Shown piece after piece: positions 42,811 through 50,814 of a DNA stretch of 64,000 nucleotides. The stretch covers positions 2,695,407 to 2,759,406 of the forward strand of contig NZ_LR732817.1 of the NCBI RefSeq assembly GCF_902506195.1, read 5' to 3'. The number at the start of each line of letters is the position of its first letter. The first letter of the stretch is position 1. The notes beneath the pieces were generated by a model. It ran no database searches and was not told the origin of the DNA. It saw only the letters and a list, made by a program, of their open reading frames with translations. Position numbers and translations under genes: made by a program. This DNA is from Citricoccus sp. K5. GTDB taxonomy: Bacteria; Actinomycetota; Actinomycetes; Actinomycetales; Micrococcaceae.

Positions 42811-43736
42811 TTCGCGGTCTCGGGCTGCAGCTCGGCCGGCAGCTCCGGCATCTTCTCACCCACGGACTGCAAGTTGGACTCGAGGAGCGCCTTGCCCTCG
42901 GCGAGCATGGTCCCGTAGTCCCAACCGCCATCGTGGAACTCGGTGGCCACGGGCTCCGGGTGGGACCAGACCTGCAGTCGGTCGCCGCCGACGCCGATGG
43001 CCTGGCCGGTGATTCCGGCGGCCTCCTCCGAGGACAGGAAGGCGATGACGCCGGCCACGTCCTGGGCCGGCCCGAAGCCGAGCTCCTTGCGGAAGAACTC
43101 CGGCATGGCCTCGCCGCGCTCGTCCGCCTCGACGGCCGCCTTGAAGAACGGGATGGTCTTGGTCATGGCGGTGGCGGCCACCGGGATGACGGCGTTGACG
43201 GAGACGCCGGCCTTCTTCATCTCCATCGCCCAGGTGCGGACCATGCCCACGATCCCGGCCTTGGCGGCGGCGTAGTTGGTCTGTCCGAAGTTGCCGCGCT
43301 GGCCGGTCGGGGAGCCGATCGTGACGATGCGGCCGGCGACGCCGTTCTCCTTGAAGTAGGCGTAGGCGGAGCGGACACACGTGAAGGTGCCCTTGACGTG
43401 CACGTTGATGACCAGGTCGAAGTCCTCGTCAGTCATCTTCAGCAGGGACTTGTCCCGCAGGATGCCGGCGTTGGTGACCAGGATGTCCAGGCCTCCGAAG
43501 GTGTCCACGGCGGTCTTGACCAGCAGGTCGGCAGTCTCGGAGGAGCCGACGGGGGCCACCACAGCTGCAGCCTTGCCTCCGGCCTCGGTGATCGAGGCGA
43601 CGGCGGAGTCGGCGATCTCCTGGTTCACGTCATTGATGATGACCGACGCGCCCTGGCGAGCCAGTTCCTGCGCGTAGGCGAGGCCGAGGCCCGCTCCGGA
43701 TCCGGTGACGATGGCTACCTTGCCGTTCAGGGACAT
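42807..43736 (-). CDS. Short-chain dehydrogenase, CouN-like (hydroxyacyl-CoA dehydrogenase type)
   Basis: 309 residues. Classical SDR motifs TGSGAGLG (11-18), an Asp at the end of strand 2 (NDVNQE) indicating NAD preference, TNAG (88-91), Ser142, Tyr155 and Lys159 (YAAAKAG). The extra 50-residue C-terminal extension resembles the SDR domain of multifunctional peroxisomal enzyme 2, which oxidises (R)-3-hydroxyacyl-CoA and pairs with MaoC-type hydratases, as here. GGAGAACCC precedes the ATG. It leads an operon SDR-amidohydrolase-ACAD. The promoter carries the MarR-type dyads at 43845 and 43918. Confidence 0.85.
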   Translation of the reverse strand: MSLNGKVAIVTGSGAGLGLAYAQELARQGASVIINDVNQEIADSAVASITEAGGKAAAVVAPVGSSETADLLVKTAVDTFGGLDILVTNAGILRDKSLLKMTDEDFDLVINVHVKGTFTCVRSAYAYFKENGVAGRIVTIGSPTGQRGNFGQTNYAAAKAGIVGMVRTWAMEMKKAGVSVNAVIPVAATAMTKTIPFFKAAVEADERGEAMPEFFRKELGFGPAQDVAGVIAFLSSEEAAGITGQAIGVGGDRLQVWSHPEPVATEFHDGGWDYGTMLAEGKALLESNLQSVGEKMPELPAELQPETAK

Positions 43737-43844
43737 GGGTTCTCCTTGCGTGATGGGGGTTCAGATCGGAGGATCGGAACGATGCTCGGGTACTACGGTG
43801 CAAACGCCCCTAGGCGCTTCTGGAGTCCATGACATCCCATACCG

Positions 43845-43857
43845 TTGAGAAAGTCAA
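43845..43857. promoter_or_regulatory. MarR-type operator, TTGAGAAAGTCAA
   Basis: First of two TTGA-N5-TCAA dyads in the divergent SDR/MarR gap. Its 13 bases are identical to the reverse complement of the site at 44648 before the MFS gene. Confidence 0.65.
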
Positions 43858-43917
43858 TGATGTACATTCACTAGCAGCACTCTGGATCCGGCCGCCACAG
43901 GGGTTGCGCCGCTACAC

Positions 43918-43930
43918 TTGAACAAATCAA
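43918..43930. promoter_or_regulatory. MarR-type operator, TTGAACAAATCAA
   Basis: Second dyad in the same gap, 28 bases ahead of the MarR start at 43959. The flank CGATG matches that of the 37144 site (CGATT). Confidence 0.65.
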
Positions 43931-43958
43931 CGATGTGACGAACGGTTGCGAGAAACGC

Positions 43959-44525
43959 ATGTCTACTTCCACTGACAAGGCCCCCCACGGCTCTGCCGCT
44001 ACGGCTAGCGCCGCCGCCGCAACCTCCGCCCCCACCGCGTCCACGCCAGAGGTCAGCGGTGGCGCTGGCGACACGGCTGGCGAAGTGACGGACGGGATCG
44101 AGCGATTCCTGGGCTCCAACGTGGCCGAGCAGATCCACTTCCTGACTTCGCGCGCCCGCGGCCGCGGCATCAGCCACGCCAATCACCAGCTGGAGGGACT
44201 GGACCTGAAGGTCCGCCAATTCTCGGTGCTCTCCCTGGCCGCCAGTGGGCAGAACCCGTCTCAGCGTGAGATGGGAGAGTTCCTGGCCTTGGACCCCAGC
44301 CAGATCGTCGCCCTCGTGGACAACCTCGAGCAGCGCGGCGCCGTCCTGCGGGAGACCGACCCTCGGGACCGGCGCTCCAAGATCATCGTCGCCACGGATG
44401 CCGGCCGCGACCTCCACGCCCGGGCCCTGCAGATCCTGGAGGACTCGGAGGACTACACCCTCTCCACCCTGTCCCCGCGCGAGCGCAAGCAGCTGCGCTC
44501 CCTGTTGCTCAAGATCGCCTTCTAG
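43959..44525 (+). CDS. MarR-family transcriptional regulator (second), CouR-like
   Basis: 188 residues: an Ala/Ser/Thr-rich disordered leader (about 45), then the MarR domain with LKVRQFSVLSLAASG, NPSQREMGEFLALDPSQIVALVDNLEQRGAV and the wing ETDPRDRRSKIIVATDAG. The ATG at 43959 is preferred (GCGAGAAACGC upstream); GTG 43935 is in frame. It is divergent from the SDR operon with two dyads between and is followed by the MFS gene, which has the same dyad. In Rhodococcus CouR, a MarR protein, is released from DNA by hydroxycinnamoyl-CoA; the same logic is inferred. Confidence 0.85.
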   Translation: MSTSTDKAPHGSAATASAAAATSAPTASTPEVSGGAGDTAGEVTDGIERFLGSNVAEQIHFLTSRARGRGISHANHQLEGLDLKVRQFSVLSLAASGQNPSQREMGEFLALDPSQIVALVDNLEQRGAVLRETDPRDRRSKIIVATDAGRDLHARALQILEDSEDYTLSTLSPRERKQLRSLLLKIAF

Positions 44526-44543
44526 TACCGCACCCGCCTCTCA

Positions 44544-44600
44544 CGACGTCGGCCACGCACCCTGGGTTCACAGCCCCCGCGCGAGGCCGGCGTCGTTTTG
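44544..44600 (+). terminator. Terminator of the second MarR gene
   Basis: A 12-bp stem with one G-U pair (44544-44555 / 44586-44597) around a 30-base loop, ending in TTTT. Core ACGACGYCGGCC. Confidence 0.65.
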
Positions 44601-44647
44601 GCGCGCCCGACACGGCTATTGATCCACAGGCGTGAACAACTCAATGG

Positions 44648-44660
44648 TTGACTTTCTCAA
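44648..44660. promoter_or_regulatory. MarR-type operator, TTGACTTTCTCAA
   Basis: TTGA-N5-TCAA dyad about 100 bases ahead of the MFS start; reverse complement identical to the 43845 site. Adjacent AT-rich sequence (TTTCATATACGTA) probably holds the promoter. Confidence 0.65.
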
Positions 44661-44761
44661 TTGAAATGTGTTTCATATACGTATCGTGTTGCAGGTCACA
44701 GCAGGGCCGGGACACCGTCCAGCACGAACCGCACTTCCCCCGTCCAGACTGGAGCACCCCC

Positions 44762-46117
44762 ATGTCCACCGACACCACCACGGCCGCCGCGCCGGACCTG
44801 GAGTCGCTCGACCCGGCCACCAAGCGCCGAGAGTCCCGCCGCGTCATCCTCTCGAGCTATCTCGGCTCGACGATCGAGTTCTACGACTTCCTGCTCTACG
44901 CCTCCGCCTCGGCGCTGGTGTTCCCCACGGTCTTCTTCACCGGCCTGGATCCGTTGGCCGGCGCCATCGCCTCCTACGGCACCTTCGCCGCCGGCTACCT
45001 CGCCCGTCCTCTCGGCGGGGCGATCTTCGGCCACTTCGGGGACAAGCTCGGCCGCAAGAAGATGCTGGTGCTGTCCATGCTCATCATGGGCGTGGCCTCC
45101 ACCCTGATCGGCCTGGTGCCCGGTGCCGCGACGATCGGCGGCTGGGGCGCGGTCATGCTCGTCTTCCTGCGCGTCTGCCAGGGCATCGCGGTCGGCGGTG
45201 AGTGGGGCGGAGCCGCCCTGATGGCCCTGGAGCACTCCGAGGGCGGCAAGCGCGGCTTCGCAGCCTCCTTCACCAACGCCGGCGCCCCCACCGGCGCCGC
45301 CCTGGGCACCTTCGTCCTCGGCACGTTCTCCGCCGTCCTCCCGCAGGAGGAGTTCCTGTCCTGGGGCTGGCGGGTGCCGTTCCTGCTGTCCTTCGCCCTG
45401 CTGATCGTCGGCATGGTCATCCGCGCCAAGATCAGCGAGTCCCCGATCTTCGAGGCCGCCGCCGCCCAGGCCGAGGCCTCCGGCGAGAAGCGGAGGCTGC
45501 CGATCTGGGAGGTCCTGCGCCGGCCCAAGGCCCTGCTCCTGACCATGTTCGCCGGCGCCAGCGGGTTCGGGCTGCAGGTGCTGCTGTCCACCTTCGCCGT
45601 CCAGTACTCCACGGATGCCGGAACCGAGCGCTCCTCGGTGCTCTACGCCTTCGCCCTGGCCTCGATCTTCTCGATCTTCTTCGTGGTCTGGTTCGGGCAC
45701 CTCTCCGACCGCTTCGGCCGCCGCCCGGTCATGATCGCCGGACTGTTCCTGTTCGTCGGGTTCCTGTTCCCGCTGTTCGGCATGCTCACCTCCACGAACT
45801 GGTTGGTGCTGCTGCTGGCCTTCACCATCGCCCTGGGCCTGCACGGCATGATCTACGGCCCGCTGGCCGCCTTCATCGCCGAGCAGTTCGGCACCGGATC
45901 GCGCTACACCGGCGCCTCCCTGGGTTACCAGCTGGCGACCCTGCTCGGTGCCGGCTTCACCCCCACCATCCTGGCCACCCTGTACGCGGGCCCCGGCGGC
46001 GGCACCTCGATCGTGCCGGTGGCCGTGTTCCTGGGCGCCATGGCCGTGGTCTCCATCATCGCCCTGGTGCTGACCCGCGAGTCCAAGGACCACGACCTCA
46101 CCACCCACGAGCACTGA
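44762..46117 (+). CDS. MFS transporter, CouT-like (MHS/AAHS type)
   Basis: 451 residues, 12 helices. LGSTIEFYDFLLYASASALVF, GHFGDKLGRKKMLVLSM and RVCQGIAVGGEWGGAALMA are metabolite:proton symporter hallmarks. GGAGCACCCCC lies ahead of the ATG at 44762; the frame is open upstream only through the promoter region. The shared operator and neighbours point to uptake of the aromatic acid degraded by the cou-like genes. Followed by a perfect 24-bp hairpin. Confidence 0.85.
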   Translation: MSTDTTTAAAPDLESLDPATKRRESRRVILSSYLGSTIEFYDFLLYASASALVFPTVFFTGLDPLAGAIASYGTFAAGYLARPLGGAIFGHFGDKLGRKKMLVLSMLIMGVASTLIGLVPGAATIGGWGAVMLVFLRVCQGIAVGGEWGGAALMALEHSEGGKRGFAASFTNAGAPTGAALGTFVLGTFSAVLPQEEFLSWGWRVPFLLSFALLIVGMVIRAKISESPIFEAAAAQAEASGEKRRLPIWEVLRRPKALLLTMFAGASGFGLQVLLSTFAVQYSTDAGTERSSVLYAFALASIFSIFFVVWFGHLSDRFGRRPVMIAGLFLFVGFLFPLFGMLTSTNWLVLLLAFTIALGLHGMIYGPLAAFIAEQFGTGSRYTGASLGYQLATLLGAGFTPTILATLYAGPGGGTSIVPVAVFLGAMAVVSIIALVLTRESKDHDLTTHEH

Positions 46118-46140
46118 CCCCGTTTCGAGGACAGAGAAGA

Positions 46141-46191
46141 ACAGAACGACGCCGGCTGCGCACCCAGGGTGCGCAGCCGGCGTCGTTCTGT
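46141..46191. terminator. Perfect 24-bp convergent hairpin
   Basis: Stem 46141-46164 / 46168-46191, loop CAG, containing the ACGACGCCGGC core, between the MFS stop and the opposite-strand monooxygenase stop at 46256. Confidence 0.85.
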
Positions 46192-46255
46192 GGGCTGGGC
46201 CTGAAGTCGGCCCTCTGGCCGGCGATCGGAGTCGAACCGAGCGATCAGGTCCGGG

Positions 46256-47695
46256 TCAGGCGGTCGGGGTTTCCTCACCCCGGACGTCCCCCGGTGCCGG
46301 GACCTCGGGCGTGCCGGCGCCGCGGACCGCCTTCTCGACGTCCGTCTCCTCCGGGGTCGAGAGGTAGCGCTCGAGGGAGTCATCCAGTTCCTGCAGCCAC
46401 GTGGTGTGGTGCTCGGCGGCCAGGGAACCGGTCATCACAGAGCGGTAGGGCTTGTCCCGGTAGGTCAGGATGTTCTTCTTCTTGTCGTCCTTCCAGGCCA
46501 GGAAGATCCGCACCACCTCGTCCAGGTCGAACATCGGGTAGTCGGTGGCCTCGATCAGGTCCCGGATGTACTCGGCCTGGAAGCGCACGGCATCGGCGTC
46601 GCCACCGACCCCCTGGAAACGCTGGTGCCAGTCCTGCAGGTGCTCGGCGCGCTCCGCGGCGGTGGGCAGCTCGGCACGGCCCATGATGAGGTCACGGACA
46701 TACCAGGCCTGCGCGTCGAACATGTTGAAGGTGAACCACTGGTCCTGGGCGCCCAGGTAGTAGACCTTCGGGTTCCCCTGCCACACCACTCCCCGGTACA
46801 GCCCCGCCGGGTAGATGTTGTTGCCGGACTGCAGGGCGAGGTCCGAGGGCAGGAACGGGTACTTGTGCAGGTAGCCCGTGCACAGGATCACCGCGTCGAA
46901 CTCGCGGGTCTCGCCGTTGGAGAAGTGCGCCGTGCTTCCCTCGAATCGCTCGAGGAGCGGCAGCTCCTCCATACCCTCCGGCCAGTCGTAGCCCATGGGG
47001 CCGGACCGGTAGGACATGGTCACCGAGCGGGCACCCATCTTGAACGCCTGCACGCCGATGTCCTCGGCCGAGTAGGACGCACCGATCAGCAGCACGCGCT
47101 GGTCCGCCAGCTTCTCTGCGCCGCGGAAGTCATGCGCGTGGTGCAGGGTGCCGGGGAACGTCTCGATGCCCTGGAACTCCGGGACATGCGGGAAGGAGAA
47201 GTGCCCGGTGGCCACGATGACGCGGTCGAACTCGGAGGATGTGGTCCGGTGGTTCTTCAGGTCCTCCACGGTGACGGTGAAGATGTCCCGGTCCTCATGG
47301 TGCTCGACCCAGCGGACCGCCGTGGAGAACCGGACCTTGTCCTTGACGTTCGTCGTCCGGACCCGGCCGTCGATGTAGTCCCACAAGACCTCACGCGGCG
47401 GGTAGGAGGAGATCGGGCGGCCGAAGTGCTCGTCAAAGGTGTACTCGGCGAACTCGAGCGCCTCCTTCGGGCCGTTCGACCACAGGTTGCGGTACATCGA
47501 GGAGTGCACGGGCTCGCCGTACTGGTCGATGCCCGAACGCCAGTCATAGTTCCACTGACCGCCCCAGTCATCCTGCTTCTCGTAGGCGACGACCTCCGGG
47601 ATCTCCTCCCCCGCCCGTTCGGCGGACTCGAAGGCCCGCAGTGCGGCGATGCCGCTCGGTCCAGCTCCAATGATCGCGATGCGCTGTCTAGCCAC
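46256..47695 (-). CDS. tmm: Flavin-containing monooxygenase, trimethylamine monooxygenase-like
   Basis: 479 residues. FAD motif GAGPSG (10-15), FMO fingerprint FPGTLHHAHDF (180-190), NADPH loop GASYSA (205-210) and VILCTGY are in order. Beyond the generic FMO pattern it carries blocks I recognise from bacterial Tmm of Methylophaga/Methylocella: MYRNLWSNGPKEALEFAEYTF, SYPPREVLWDYI, SYSAEDIG and WFTFNMFDAQAWYVRDLIMG. Tmm oxidises trimethylamine to its N-oxide with NADPH and O2; related enzymes accept other amines, sulfides and indole. The gene stands alone between strong hairpins at 46141 and 47931. No Tdm or dmm genes are present, so the physiological substrate is open. Confidence 0.8.
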   Translation of the reverse strand: MARQRIAIIGAGPSGIAALRAFESAERAGEEIPEVVAYEKQDDWGGQWNYDWRSGIDQYGEPVHSSMYRNLWSNGPKEALEFAEYTFDEHFGRPISSYPPREVLWDYIDGRVRTTNVKDKVRFSTAVRWVEHHEDRDIFTVTVEDLKNHRTTSSEFDRVIVATGHFSFPHVPEFQGIETFPGTLHHAHDFRGAEKLADQRVLLIGASYSAEDIGVQAFKMGARSVTMSYRSGPMGYDWPEGMEELPLLERFEGSTAHFSNGETREFDAVILCTGYLHKYPFLPSDLALQSGNNIYPAGLYRGVVWQGNPKVYYLGAQDQWFTFNMFDAQAWYVRDLIMGRAELPTAAERAEHLQDWHQRFQGVGGDADAVRFQAEYIRDLIEATDYPMFDLDEVVRIFLAWKDDKKKNILTYRDKPYRSVMTGSLAAEHHTTWLQELDDSLERYLSTPEETDVEKAVRGAGTPEVPAPGDVRGEETPTA

Positions 47696-47930
47696 AGCTT
47701 CCCTTCCGGCCGGCGACGGCCTTGCTCATTCCTCGACGGGAGCCGGCGGAAGCGTCGAACACGGGCGCCACATCGGCGCGCCTCGGCCTCAACACCGGAT
47801 CCTCACATCCACCCCGAGCAGCGTCCGCACCGACGTTCCGCGCCGGCCTTCACTGACCCACCACCCAGGGTGCGGCGCCCAGGCTGGGCGCACTCAAGGT
47901 GCTTACTTTAGCAAACAGGCCTGGACCACA
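47696..47930. other. Upstream region of the monooxygenase gene, no coding sequence seen
   Basis: The gap between the monooxygenase start and pcaJ end is 336 bases. No supported ORF. It contains nested dyads (GCGCCCA-GGC-TGGGCGC at 47874-47890) and a short AT-rich run (CTTACTTTAGCAAAC, about 47902-47916), the likeliest promoter area for the minus-strand gene, then the hairpin at 47931. Confidence 0.4.
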
Positions 47931-47975
47931 GCACGACGCCGGCCACGCACCTTGGGTGCGTGGCCGGCGTCGTGC
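47931..47975. terminator. Terminator of the pca operon
   Basis: Perfect 21-bp stem (47931-47951 / 47955-47975), loop TTG, with the ACGACGCCGGCC core, 56 bases beyond the pcaJ stop on the minus strand. Confidence 0.8.
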
Positions 47976-48031
47976 AGGGGGGGCCGGTGATGTCCCGGCG
48001 GGGTCAGGACGAGGGCGTCAGGGGTGGCGGG

Positions 48032-48715
48032 TCAGGCCCCGACCGTCTCGAAGGTGACCTCGGGGTGCGCCTCGCGGAGCTCCTCGAGGGTGATGCCGTG
48101 GAGCTCGCGGACCTTGACCACACCGGAGGAATCCAGCAGCAGCACGGCCTTGTCCGAGTAGATGCGGGACACGCAGCCCACCCCGGTCAGGGGGAAGGTG
48201 CACTCGGGCAGCAGCTTGACGTCGCCCTTCTTGGTGAAGAGGTCCATCATCACGTAGGTGTCCTTGGCGCCGATCGCCAGGTCCATGGCGCCGCCCACGG
48301 CCGGGATGGCACCGGGCTTGCCGGTGGACCAGTTGGCCAGGTCACCCCGGGCGGAGACCTGGTAGGCGCCCAGCACGCAGACGTCCAGATGGCCGCCGCG
48401 CATCATGGCGAAGGAGTCGGCGTGGTGGAAATAGCTCGCCCCCGGCAGCTCGGTCACGGGGATCTTGCCGGCATTGATCAGGTCACCGTCGATCTGGTCC
48501 CCGGTGGCCTGCGGGCCGAAGCCGAGCATGCCGTTCTCGGTGTGCAGCGTGACCTTCTTCTCCGGGGAGAGGTAGTTGGACACGGTGGTCGGCTGGCCGA
48601 TGCCGAGGTTCACGAACGAACCCGGCTGGATGTCCTCGGCGATGACCTGGGCCAGCTCGTCCTGGGTCAACGGGGCGTCGGTGCGGCGGATCTCGCTCAT
48701 CTCGCTCATCCTCAC
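48032..48715 (-). CDS. pcaJ: 3-oxoadipate CoA-transferase subunit B
   Basis: 227 residues. Class I CoA-transferase beta subunit: VNLGIGQPT, the catalytic glutamate Glu60 in LHTENGMLGFGP, and MRGGHLDVCVLGAYQVS. With PcaI it moves CoA from succinyl-CoA to 3-oxoadipate. The GTG at 48715 overlaps the pcaI stop by 4 nt; ATG 48709 is an alternative. Context (pcaF upstream) supports the 3-oxoadipate role over acetoacetate. Confidence 0.88.
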   Translation of the reverse strand: MRMSEMSEIRRTDAPLTQDELAQVIAEDIQPGSFVNLGIGQPTTVSNYLSPEKKVTLHTENGMLGFGPQATGDQIDGDLINAGKIPVTELPGASYFHHADSFAMMRGGHLDVCVLGAYQVSARGDLANWSTGKPGAIPAVGGAMDLAIGAKDTYVMMDLFTKKGDVKLLPECTFPLTGVGCVSRIYSDKAVLLLDSSGVVKVRELHGITLEELREAHPEVTFETVGA

Positions 48716-49473
48716 TTCTCGGCGGCCAGCTCGGCCGCGGTCTTGGTGGCCAGGCAGGGCTTGGGCTGGCCGGCGGCGAGGGCTTCGCGCTCCTCGCGCT
48801 CCTTCACGCCGGACTCGGTCGGGATCCCGACGACGGTGTCCACGTAGATGCCCGGGGTCACCACGTGCTCCGGGTTCAGCGACTCCTCGAGGACCTCGTC
48901 CACCTGCACGATCGTGTGGGCGGCGGCGGTGGCCATGACCGGTCCGAAGTTGCGGGCGGTCTTGCGGTACACGAGGTTGCCGGAGGGGTCCGCCGCGTAG
49001 GCCTTGATCAGGGCGAAGTCGCCGCGGATCGGGGACTCCAGCACGTAGTGCCTGCCGTCGATCTCGCGGACCTCCTTGCCCTCGGCCAGCTGGGTTCCGT
49101 AGCCGGTGGGGCTGAAGAAGCCGCCGATGCCGGCCCCGGCGGCCCGCATGCGCTCGGCCAGGTTGCCCTGCGGGACGAGCTCGAGCTCGATCTCTCCGGC
49201 ACGGTACGCCTCGTCGAAGTGCCAGGAATCGGACTGGCGCGGGAAGGAGCAGATGATCTTGGCGACCCGCCGTTCCTTGATCAGCAGGGCCAGGCCGGCG
49301 TCGGCCTGACCGGCGTTGTTGTTCACCACGGTCAGGCCGGTGGCACCGGAATCCATCAGGGCGTCGATCAGCTCCATCGGCTGGCCGGCATTGCCGAATC
49401 CACCGATCAGCACCGTGGCGCCGTCGGTGATCCGGGAGACGGCCTGGGCGGCCGAGTCCACGAACTCAAGCAT
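48712..49473 (-). CDS. pcaI: 3-oxoadipate CoA-transferase subunit A
   Basis: 253 residues. Alpha-subunit marks: ATVLIGGFGNAGQPMELIDAL, NNAGQADAGLALLI, the RMRAAGAGIGGFFSPTGYGT loop and SPIRGDFALIKAYAAD. It forms the heterotetramer with PcaJ. CAAGGAGGAACG precedes the ATG at 49473. A 24-bp perfect inverted repeat lies 35 bases upstream of the start, between it and pcaF. Confidence 0.88.
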   Translation of the reverse strand: MLEFVDSAAQAVSRITDGATVLIGGFGNAGQPMELIDALMDSGATGLTVVNNNAGQADAGLALLIKERRVAKIICSFPRQSDSWHFDEAYRAGEIELELVPQGNLAERMRAAGAGIGGFFSPTGYGTQLAEGKEVREIDGRHYVLESPIRGDFALIKAYAADPSGNLVYRKTARNFGPVMATAAAHTIVQVDEVLEESLNPEHVVTPGIYVDTVVGIPTESGVKEREEREALAAGQPKPCLATKTAAELAAEK

Positions 49474-49507
49474 CGTTCCTCCTTGTAGCGGGGATGAGAG
49501 GGGTGTG

Positions 49508-49568
49508 GTCTTCAGTCGACTTGGGGTGGGTGTTGGGCTCCCAGACCCACCCCAAGTCGACTGAAGAC
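49508..49568. repeat. Perfect 24-bp inverted repeat between pcaF and pcaI
   Basis: Arms 49508-49531 and 49545-49568 are exact reverse complements around a 13-base loop. The arm contains GTCGACTTGGGGTGGGT. There is no U-run. It does not share the CGACGCCGGC core of the other hairpins and looks like a REP/MITE-type insertion or an mRNA-stabilising element within the operon. Confidence 0.8.
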
Positions 49569-49582
49569 GTGAGGGGGTGAGG

Positions 49583-50803
49583 TCAGCGGGCGTTGACGTT
49601 CTCGAGGACCACGGCGAGGCCCTGGCCCACACCGATGCACAGCGCGGCGACGCCCCAGCGGTCGCCGGAGGCCTCGAGGCGGCGGGCCAGGGTGCCGAGC
49701 ACGCGGGCGCCGGAGGCTCCGAGCGGGTGGCCGATGGCGATGGCCCCGCCCCACGTGTTGACGATGTCCAGGTCCACGCCCCAGGCGTCCGTGCAGGCCA
49801 GCGACTGGGCGGCGAAGGCCTCGTTGAGCTCCACCGCTGCGATGTCCTCCCACGTGATGCCGGCTCGCTCGATCGCCTGGTTGACGGCGTCCACCGGGGC
49901 GTAGCCGAAGTACTGCGGCTCGTTGGCGGCGGCGGCGCGGCCGGCGATGCGGGCGAGCGGCTGCAGGCCGAGGATGTCCGAGGCCTTCTCCGAACCGAGC
50001 CAGGCCGCGGAGGCACCGTCGTTCATCGGGGAGGCGTTGCCGGCGGTGACCATGCCGTTCTCCTTGCGGAACACGGTGCGCAGGCCGGACAGGGACTCGG
50101 CGGTGGAGTCGGGCCGGATGGTCTCGTCCCGGGTCAGGTCCACGTCCGGGACCTGCACGGTCAGGTTGCCATACTTGCCCTCGTCCCAGGCCTTCGCGGC
50201 CAGCTGGTGCGAGTTCGCCGCGAACTCGTCCATGCGCTCACGGGTGATGCCGTACTTCTCCCGCAGCTGCTCGGTGGCCTCGCCGAGGGAGACGGTCCAT
50301 TCCTTCGGCATGTTCTTGTTGATCAGGCGCCAGCCGAGAGTGGTGTTGGCCAGCTCGAGGTTGTGCATGGGGAAGGGGCGCTCGGTCTTGGGCAGCACCC
50401 AGGGAGCGCGGGACATGGACTCGACGCCGCCGATGAGCATGACGTCGGCCTCGCCCACGTTGATCTGGCGGGAGGCGATGATGGCGGCGTCCAGCGAGGA
50501 GCCGCACAGGCGGTTCACGGTGGTGCCGGGAATCGAGGTGGGCAGGCCGGCCAGCAGGGTGGCCATGCGGGCGACGTTGCGGTTCTCCTCGCCGGCGCCG
50601 TTGGCGTTGCCGAAGACGACCTCATCGATCTGCTCGGCCCCGGACGCGCCTGCGGCGGCCAGCTTCGGGGCGCGCTTGACGGACTCGGCCACCACGAGGG
50701 CGGCGAGGTCGTCCGGGCGGGTCTTGGCCAGCGCCCCGCCGACCTTGCCGAAGGGGGTGCGGACGGCATCGTAGAGGTAGGCGTCCTGGAATTGGGTGCT
50801 CAT
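49583..50803 (-). CDS. pcaF: Beta-ketoadipyl-CoA thiolase
   Basis: 406 residues. Thiolase signatures: active-site Cys100 (VNRLCGSSLDA), GGVESMSRAPWVLPK, NEAFAAQSLA, His359 (IGHPLGASGAR) and Cys389 (CIGVGQG). It splits 3-oxoadipyl-CoA into succinyl-CoA and acetyl-CoA. GAAAGGACC precedes the ATG. It sits 11 bases after the pcaC stop, so it belongs to the pca operon. Confidence 0.9.
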   Translation of the reverse strand: MSTQFQDAYLYDAVRTPFGKVGGALAKTRPDDLAALVVAESVKRAPKLAAAGASGAEQIDEVVFGNANGAGEENRNVARMATLLAGLPTSIPGTTVNRLCGSSLDAAIIASRQINVGEADVMLIGGVESMSRAPWVLPKTERPFPMHNLELANTTLGWRLINKNMPKEWTVSLGEATEQLREKYGITRERMDEFAANSHQLAAKAWDEGKYGNLTVQVPDVDLTRDETIRPDSTAESLSGLRTVFRKENGMVTAGNASPMNDGASAAWLGSEKASDILGLQPLARIAGRAAAANEPQYFGYAPVDAVNQAIERAGITWEDIAAVELNEAFAAQSLACTDAWGVDLDIVNTWGGAIAIGHPLGASGARVLGTLARRLEASGDRWGVAALCIGVGQGLAVVLENVNAR

Positions 50804-50814
50804 GCGGGGTCCTT

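Noticed and set aside
44696-46114. 472-residue open frame antisense to the MFS gene
   Set aside because: Repeated Gln/Glu/Gly/His shadow composition; the plus strand is an intact 12-helix transporter.
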